Shown piece after piece: positions 57,561 to 64,000 of a stretch of 64,000 nucleotides of DNA; within the stretch, counting starts at the first letter, position 1, and every line of letters starts with the position of its first letter. The stretch spans positions 1,557,121 to 1,621,120 of the forward strand of contig NW_004450267.1 in the NCBI RefSeq assembly GCF_000321225.1, given 5' to 3'. The translations under genes and the position numbers were made by a program. Under the pieces are notes generated by a model, which was given only the letters and a program-made list of their open reading frames with translations, was not told the origin of the DNA and ran no database searches. The DNA is from Odobenus rosmarus divergens (lineage: Eukaryota > Chordata > Mammalia > Carnivora > Odobenidae).

Positions 57561-58114
57561 ATTAGAACAGAGATATTAGAAAACACAACACTCTGTTCCC
57601 TATTGTAAGAACAGAGCAGCCTCCAGTTGCGCTGAAATTGACCACCCACAACTTCCCTGGGGGAAATGCAGTGGCACTTCTGTGACTTATAGTAAAATAT
57701 CAGCCTTCCCTAGCAACACTCATTACCGCATTTTTGCAGATGTGCTACAGTCTAAATTGTGTTACAGAAATCTAAGCAACTATACTTACAAAAGCCTAAC
57801 GTTAAAGGCAAGAGGAAAAACAAGCTGCATTTCTTGTGCATTGTTGGAAGGGAATATTTAAATTGTTTGGGACCTAGAGGTTAGTTTGCTCACATTCAGC
57901 TACACTTAGTCCTTCTACCTGACTGATGTTTCGTTCCTTGTGTAATGTATAATAATTTCAAATATTTATTAAATGCTTAAGTGCTAGGGAATGAGAGAAG
58001 CATTTTATATGGATGACTATTCCCCCCTCTAAAGTACAAGCCGCTCTGAAAACTGAAACGCTGGTTGATTCATTAGCTGGGGACATGAGAGGTTTTGGTT
58101 TTGATATCCTTACA
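57561..58114. other. Unassigned sequence
   Basis: 57880-57985 resembles an L2 3' tail (ATTTATTAAATGCTTAAGTG); otherwise nothing was recognised. Confidence 0.3.
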
Positions 58115-58290
58115 GAGTAGTGTTTCTCAAACATACATATCTCACCCATACAAATCTCCCGGGATTTTGTTAAAAATGCAGATTCTGTGTCAGCAAGTGA
58201 GGTGTAGATCCTGAAATTCTGCATTGCTAAGAATGTCCAGGTGATGCCCTAGAGCACACGGCACAGCAAATAGCAGATGCTTTATAAATG
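58115..58290 (+). mobile_element. MER5A-like hAT-Charlie element, decayed
   Basis: AGTGTTTCTCAAACATACAT, GTTAAAAATGCAGATTCTGT and GTCCAGGTGATGCCCTAGAG recall this family. Confidence 0.65.
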
Positions 58291-58299
58291 TTAAATGGA

Positions 58300-58388
58300 C
58301 AGAGCAAAGATCAAGGCACTTAGACTAGCCAACCATGCTCCCAATTCAAGGAATGGAATGGGCTAGACAGGTTTCCTCCAGCTCTCAA
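58300..58388 (+). mobile_element. MIR3-like 3' end
   Basis: GGAATGGGCTAGACAGGTTT followed by CCTCCAGCTCTCAATTATAA is typical of a MIR3 terminus. Confidence 0.55.
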
Positions 58389-58391
58389 TTA

Positions 58392-58680
58392 TAATACACT
58401 GTTTAAGAATGTCAACTTTGAAATCCTATGGACCTGCGTCTGGGCCTGAACTTTTCTATTTACTAACTCTGTGACCTTGGATAAGTTAATTTCTCTAAAC
58501 CTCTATTTTCTTGCCTATAAAATGGCTAGACTACCTATATACTACCTGTGTTACCTGTTAAACTGTACCTACCTCAGAAGGCAATCATGAGGATTAAATT
58601 AAATAATGCACTTTATAGCACAGTGCCTGACATCTGAGAGATAATAAAACTGGCAGCCAATATTAGTACTACTGCTATTT
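58392..58680 (+). mobile_element. MIR SINE, sense, nearly full length
   Basis: ACTCTGTGACCTTGGATAAG, TTAATTTCTCTAAACCTCTA, GAGGATTAAATTAAATAATG and ATAGCACAGTGCCTGACATC are in order. Confidence 0.92.
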
Positions 58681-58699
58681 GCATAAGTATCTCCGATAT

Positions 58700-58818
58700 C
58701 AGTTTCTTTTTTTTTCTCATAAAGATTTTTTTTAATCTGTACACCCAATGTGGGGCTTGAACTCACAACCCCCGAGATCGAGAGTCACACGCCCTTCCCA
58801 CTGGGCCAGCCAGTTTCT
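58700..58818 (-). mobile_element. Short old-type CAN SINE, antisense, with TSD
   Basis: CACCCAATGTGGGGCTTGAA and CGAGAGTCACACGCCCTTCC identify the old subfamily without a CT-rich segment. CAGTTTCT is repeated at 58700-58707 and 58811-58818. Confidence 0.9.
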
Positions 58819-58950
58819 AACCTTAGTAGAAGGATGAAAATAACTTTGATAGGGGAAAGATTTACATATTTATTAAGCTAATACCTATTTATTGAGGGAT
58901 ATTCTGAGCCAGATACAGTCTAACACTGAGGATACCCCTCATTTTAAAAG

Positions 58951-59163
58951 TCAGAAAAGGGCTCCTGGGTGGCTCAGTTGGTTAAGCATCTACCTTTGGC
59001 TCAGGTCATGATCCTGGAGTCCCGGGATCCAGCCTACATCTGGCTCCCTGCTCAGCAGGGAGTCTGCTTCTCCCTCTGCCCCTCAGCCCACTCATGCTCT
59101 CACTCTCTCTCTCTCTCTCTCTTGCTCTCTCTCTCTCAAAAAAAAAAAAAAAATTTCAGAAAA
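58951..59163 (+). mobile_element. CAN SINE with TSD
   Basis: Complete head, CT-rich segment and pure A tail. TCAGAAAA flanks it at 58951-58958 and 59156-59163. Confidence 0.94.
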
Positions 59164-59850
59164 TGACCCTGCCTTCATGTAGCTGACATTCTACTGGGAG
59201 GGGAAAACAAACAATTAAACACATAAATAGTGATTAATGATTTTTTTAAAGGAAGCATCCATCCAACTATAGGACATTCTGGATAAAGCAAAACTACGGA
59301 GACAGTAAAAGATCAGTGGTTACCAGGGGTTAAGGGGAGAGAGGAATGAATAGGCAGAGCACAGAGGATTTTTAGAGCAGGGAAAATATTCTGTAGGATA
59401 CTATAATGGTAGTTACATGTCATTATATATTTGTCAAAACCCACAAGATCTACACCACCAAAACTTAACACTAATGTCAATTATGGACTTTGGCGATTGT
59501 GATGTGTCAGTGCAGGTTTGTCAATTGCAAAAAGGTGCCGCCGCGGTACAGGATGTTGATAACAGGGAAGTAAGTTATGCTTGGGGGAGGGCAGAGGGTG
59601 TATGGGAAGTTCTCTGTCCTCTCTGCTCAGTTTTCCTGTGGACTTTAAAGTGCTCTAAAAAAATGAAGCCTATTTTTTGAAAAAATATATGTAAAGCAGA
59701 CAGAAGGGGAGAGAGCACCTGGCAGGGGATAGGTGAGGGGCATTGAGATATCGTGGTCAGGGAAGTTCCCTCTGAAGAGGTGGTATTTGCATAAGACTTG
59801 AATGAGGAGGAGGAGCCAACCCTCACTTCTTCCCTCACATTTTCAGCTCA
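59164..59850 (-). mobile_element. L2, antisense, split by an old L1 3' end
   Basis: The left part has CCTGCCTTCATGTAGCTGAC followed by ATTCTACTGGGAGGGGAAAA. The right part (about 59690-59850) has GTGGTCAGGGAAGTTCCCTC and GAAGAGGTGGTATTTGCATA. Between them lies the L1 piece listed next. Confidence 0.75.
59240..59685 (+). mobile_element. Old L1 3' end inside an L2
   Basis: AGTGGTTACCAGGGGTTAAG, CAATTATGGACTTTGGCGAT and GGACTTTAAAGTGCTCTAAA are L1 3' UTR landmarks, closely similar in order to 20170-20580. Confidence 0.85.
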
Positions 59851-60084
59851 TGTTGTGTCTGTGGACATGTTGAAGGTGACACGTGTTCTCAGAGGTGTCA
59901 AGTGCAGTTAAAGGAGGCTGATGAGTAGGCTGCCAGAGTGTGGGCAACTCAGTTTCTAAAGGGCAACATTTCAATAGGTACCTTCTGTGGAGAAGGTCTG
60001 TGATCCACCACATGTGTGACCGGGTAAAACATGGCTGCTTATAAATATCTGGCTTTTCTAATTAAATCATTGCACATTGGTAAT

Positions 60085-60310
60085 AACCTCCATTCACTTG
60101 GCGCTATCTAATCTATGCGCCATGTACCTGACTCTCATTACCTCACTGATCATCAGAGGGAACCTATAACTAAAGAAGGTTATTCTCCTCTGCACAGGAA
60201 GAAATGAGGCTTAAAAAGTCATGTAAACTCGTGAAGTTCATAACAGTTCTTGAAAACCAGAGCAAAGATTTGAACCCAGGGGTCTGCTACTCCCAGGTCC
60301 AGGCTGACCA
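60085..60310 (-). mobile_element. MIR SINE, antisense, decayed
   Basis: CACAGGAAGAAATGAGGCTT and GCAAAGATTTGAACCCAGGG mark the core and left end of an antisense MIR. Confidence 0.7.
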
Positions 60311-61234
60311 GCAAGCTTCCAGCAAACTTCAGTCTTCCCTCTGACTGCAGAGTATAAATCTTCCTCTCCCAAACTGTGTGCTCTATCTCAGAGCAATCAC
60401 AGGAGTAGGCTGAGTCAACCATGTGAATACGAACGTTTATTCCTGGAATGCTATAGGAATGCAAAGACACAGCTTCAAGGACAATGCACACGGACATGCA
60501 CGCACATGCCCACTTGGCCACACTTTTACCTTTCCTCTTCTGATTGCTTTTCCACAACGTTTGAAATATTTTCATGGTGGGGCACAAAAGGGGTCATTAG
60601 TTAGCCACTGACTACTAGACATAAGAAGCCTGCTATCTGGCTAAGGTTGGGTAAAAACCCACACCATGCTGCCTCATCCCAGCAGTTCAGGTGAAATCCA
60701 GATGTATCCAGGGAAAGCCAACTGGGGTCCTTTGGGACCGTGTCAGGGGAGCAGTGCCGCTCAGAGGGGAGCGCCAAGAGAGGGTGCTACAATGTCACAG
60801 AAAGGAGATGGAGGCTTGGAACGAGAAGGGGAGGAAGGAGGAAGAACAGGTGGTATTTAGAGTTAGTGCAAGAGGAGAGTTTTAGAGAGGTCAGGCTTGA
60901 GTTTTCCTCCTGCTGCTTGCTCACTAGAGCTTCAGTTTCTTTACAAAATGCGGACAGCAACACCAGAGTGAGGGGAAGCTAAATTCGCTTGCTATTACAC
61001 ACACCTGACACAGAGCACACTCCCCACATAGACTGGTTTCTTTGTTGGCGTAAGAGATTTTCTTTATTTTCAATCCACTGTTTTAAAGATATGTTGATTA
61101 TTACTCCTGTTACTCCAGGCCATGCTTCATTAGTTTTATTTAAGTTCTTCATCTATTTCAATAGAATTTTGACAATTAAAAAAAAGACCTAAACCTTTTG
61201 TTGGTGGAAGTTTTCTTGTCAGCCCTCTCTCCAC
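60311..61234. other. Unassigned sequence
   Basis: 60660-60900 is G-rich and gives three overlapping plus-strand frames of 64-80 codons in different phases; none is recognised. Confidence 0.3.
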
Positions 61235-61460
61235 TTTAACACCAGCGAATAAGAAGAATTAACATTCCCTGAGCCCTTAACTCCCAGCCAGTCACCATCC
61301 GCAAGAGACTGAATTCAGCCTCACAATGATCTTGCTAGGGAGGTGTCATTATCATCCCCATTTCACAGACGAGGAAGCCGAGGCACAGAGGAAGAAGTAA
61401 TTGGTCCAAGTCTCACATTTAGTAGGTGGTAGAAGTAGGATTCAGGACGTGACTCCATAG
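61235..61460 (-). mobile_element. MIR SINE, antisense
   Basis: CATCCCCATTTCACAGACGA, GGAAGCCGAGGCACAGAGGA and ATTTAGTAGGTGGTAGAAGT are clear antisense MIR core. Confidence 0.9.
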
Positions 61461-62315
61461 CTCCAGAGTTTTATCAAAGAATATTTACCAGAAGGAGAGG
61501 ATTATGTACCAAATTTTGACACTTTGTCCCCTCATGAGGAGCCATCAATAGGATGCAGAGCCTGCTTTTTAGATTGGTACAGAACTTACTTTCCCATAAC
61601 AGAATCTTCTTACACTTCCAGTCAGATAAACAGTGCATATGAGAAGGGCCCAGACCACCCAGCAAACAGAAAAGGCTGTGAATTCCTTTTCTGACCTTCT
61701 GGGAAGATGCTTTTACATCTAGGAGCAGATAATTCCATTATTTCTTCTTTACTGTGAACTTCAAAATTGCTGCTGGTTAAATAATTCAGTCCTCTGGGAA
61801 AATCCAGGTCCCAGTCTTAAGTCTCTAACCCTATGCCAATTTGATAAGTGGTACAGACATAACGTGGTTCTTTAGGTTATCTAAATTTACCACCTCTGAA
61901 AGATTTAATGCAGAAGGAGTCCAATTATGGCATGGTCAGTCCAACATATTCTGGCACGTAACCAGCTTAGTGAGGCAGGCTTAAATAGGAAGATACTAAA
62001 AAAAGGCATTTGGCAGAGCTATAATGGGCATCCAGCTTAAGGGACAAAATCTGTAGTTAGCTGACTTGGGCAACTCTGTGTTCCTTCTGGTTAGAGCTTG
62101 TATCACTCTCTTCTGCCCCTAGGCTCCTGTTAATGATTGGGGTATAAATAGGTCAAATAAACCAAAATTCTATAAATTCTCTGCATTTGTTATATAGGCC
62201 TGGTGTGGTGATTGTGGAAAGGAATCATCACCTTGATCCAGATGTCTGCTTTAAGTGCTGAACAAATGATGTTCATCCAGGTTTTGAACATACTTGATCA
62301 GATCTCACACAACAG
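61461..62315. other. Unassigned sequence
   Basis: No repeat or exon was recognised. Confidence 0.3.
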
Positions 62316-62319
62316 AGTT

Positions 62320-62739
62320 GTTTTTTCTTAAATTTTTTAAAAAATTCAATTTAGCTAACATATACTGTATTATTAGTTTCCAGCAGAGTTCAGTGATTCA
62401 TCAGTTGCATATGACACCCAGTGCTCATTACATCAAGTGCACTTCTTAATGCCCATCACCCAGTTACCCCATCCCCCCACTTCCTCCCCTCCAGCAACCC
62501 TCAGTTTATTTCCTATAGTTAAGAGTCTCTTCTGGTTTGCCTCCCTATTTTCATCTTATTTTATTTTTCCTTCCCTTCCTCTATGTTCATCTGTTGTGTT
62601 TCTTAAATTCCACATATAAGTAAAATCATATGTTGTTAGTCTTTCTCTGACTTATTTTGCCTAGCATAATACCCTCTAGCTCCATCCATGTCATTGCAAA
62701 TGACAAGATTTCATTCTTTTTGATGGCTGAGTAATATTC

Positions 62740-62785
<46 letters not shown>

Positions 62786-62925
62786 CACATCTTCTTTATC
62801 CATTCATCTGTCGATGGATATCTGGGCTCTTTCCATATTTTAGCTATTGCAGACATTGCTGCTATAAACAGTGGGGTGCATGTGTCCCTTCAAATCACTG
62901 TTTGTATCCTAACAAAGAGCTTCTT
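62320..62925 (-). mobile_element. Young L1 3' end with ORF2 C-terminal remnant, antisense
   Basis: The left part is the antisense 3' UTR (CACCCAGTGCTCATTACATC, CCTCAGTTTATTTCCTATAG). The minus-strand frame 62626-62856 encodes the familiar C-terminal stretch of L1 ORF2, EYYSAIKKNEILSFAMTWMELE. A (TG)n run (62744-62784) lies within that coding remnant and appears as a His-Thr run. The element is 5'-truncated and cannot make the full reverse transcriptase. Confidence 0.95.
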
Positions 62926-63649
62926 AAAACTAACCATAAGTTGGGATTGAAGCATGGGACAAGGCTGTGTTTATAGGACTGCTTTTTCTCACTCTCCTTA
63001 TTTCTTTATCCTTTCTCCATGCCCTACGGCTTATGATTATTGGTTCTTATAGCACTGGGAAGCACCTAAATCAGCAGAGGATCACAAACAAGGAGAAAGG
63101 ATCTCATTCTGTATGGTGGCTGTCTAAGTTAGTATGATGAACACTGGCTGGAGACACTGTGTGTCTGCCCCATGATGCCTGCAAGCATCATGAGGTCAAT
63201 GATACCTCCTAAAATCCTGCAAGTCAGCTCGGTTTATTCTCTCATTACACTACTCCCAGCCAAGGTCACAACCATACATTATACTTCTTTCATATTCTTC
63301 TTAAAGTGTCAATCACAAACCTAAGCACAAAATTCATGTTCATTCTACTTTCACAATTGAATTGGCTTAAACTGACAGGGACCTTTGTCAAACCATGTCT
63401 GCTAAAGTGTGGTTTCATTCATACTCAAGTATAAGCAGAACTGATACCCAGTCAGACACACGGCTGTCCCTGTTGTTTTCAGCTAGCATCTGTTCTGACC
63501 GGCCAGTGTCTCTGCTGGCTAACTGTGCAATATTTTGAATATCATCCATGATCATGAGTATTCACTTCCAACTTATTATTACAATTTGTGCCACTATCAT
63601 ACGTAAGTTTGTAGTCCTTGCACATTCAGATAATTTTCAGAGTTACTAA
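62926..63649. other. Unassigned sequence
   Basis: No repeat or exon was recognised. Confidence 0.3.
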
Positions 63650-63765
63650 GGATCACAAGAATCACAGAATCTCAGTACTGGAAGGCATGTTTAAACACAT
63701 CTGTTTCCACTCTCTGGATACAGAAATCCCCTCTTCAGTCTTTCCACAAGAAAAGCATCTAAGAA
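63650..63765 (-). mobile_element. MIR3-like SINE, antisense
   Basis: AGAATCACAGAATCTCAGTA followed by CTGGAAGGCATGTTTAAACA is the antisense start of this family; the rest is decayed. Confidence 0.5.
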
Positions 63766-64000
63766 ATGGAAGCTGAGTACTTGTTTAAAACAAATCACAT
63801 TTTCCTGCTTTTATTTTGCTTTGTTTGCCATTGTAAAAAGGGAATCATTAGACATTCACAAGGGGCCCCAAGAAAATTTGAAGATTAAAGTTATTACAAC
63901 ATGTGTCCAGGGAGGAAATTTTGTGTTCTCTTCAGTCTTGCTACATTGGTCCATAGACCACAGAAGAGATTCAGCACCTAACCACAGTTTATCTCCTACT

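Noticed and set aside
1745..59155. tRNA genes in the many tRNA-like heads
   Set aside because: They are the 5' parts of CAN SINEs, with CT-rich segments and A-rich tails and no complete cloverleaf with a matching 3' half.
14804..59155. Regularly recurring repeats as a CRISPR-like array
   Set aside because: Spacing is irregular, orientation varies, and each unit is a SINE with its own target duplication; the genome is mammalian.
62626..62856. Minus-strand frame as a cellular gene
   Set aside because: It is the C-terminal remnant of L1 ORF2 with a TG repeat inside.

Overview
This window is nuclear DNA from a carnivoran mammal and looks intergenic or deeply intronic. No protein-coding exon, tRNA, rRNA or known small-RNA gene could be recognised by reading. 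The lineage call rests on about twenty copies of a tRNA-Lys-derived CAN SINE (head GCGCCTGGGTGGCTCAG, middle CTGCCTTCGGCTCAGG, a CT-rich stretch, then AATAAA and an A-rich tail). The wording of the younger copies fits arctoid caniforms (bears and panda, pinnipeds, mustelids) better than the dog or cat subfamilies. That lineage call is made from memory of the consensus sequences and was not checked by a search.

Layout. 0-9 kb: an old L1 split by a young L1, four young SINEs, MIRs, an L2 and a TC/CA microsatellite. 9.3-9.9 kb: a solo retroviral LTR with matching terminal repeats and a 4-base target duplication. 10-17 kb: AT-rich DNA with L2, a hAT-type DNA transposon and short L1 tails. 17.2-23.3 kb: a dense mosaic of old L1 pieces interrupted by seven SINEs. 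23.5-32 kb: MIRs, MaLR-type LTRs, a 3'-terminal young L1 with its target duplication, and L2 fragments. 32.5-33.3 kb: the most GC- and CpG-rich stretch, the best candidate for a promoter or non-repeat transcript. 33.7-48 kb: MIR, L1, L2 and SINE copies, a poly(T)-only insertion and a diverged local duplication. 48.5-48.7 kb: a TG/TA microsatellite containing a 50-base assembly gap. 49-64 kb: further MIR, L2, DNA-transposon and L1 copies, plus one stretch with few stops on either strand (57.05-57.56 kb).

Nothing acts together as a gene cluster. The main content is a readable insertion history: SINEs inserted into L1s, a SINE into a MIR, an L1 into an L2, many with intact target-site duplications (TSDs). 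I found no convincing new biological system. The observations most worth checking are the solo LTR, the CpG-rich stretch, the composite L1 at 1.05-1.38 kb, the poly(T)-only insertion, the local duplication at 44.4/45.0 kb, and the two low-stop or ORF-bearing unique stretches. Repeat family names come from recall of consensus sequences; boundaries of old elements are approximate.
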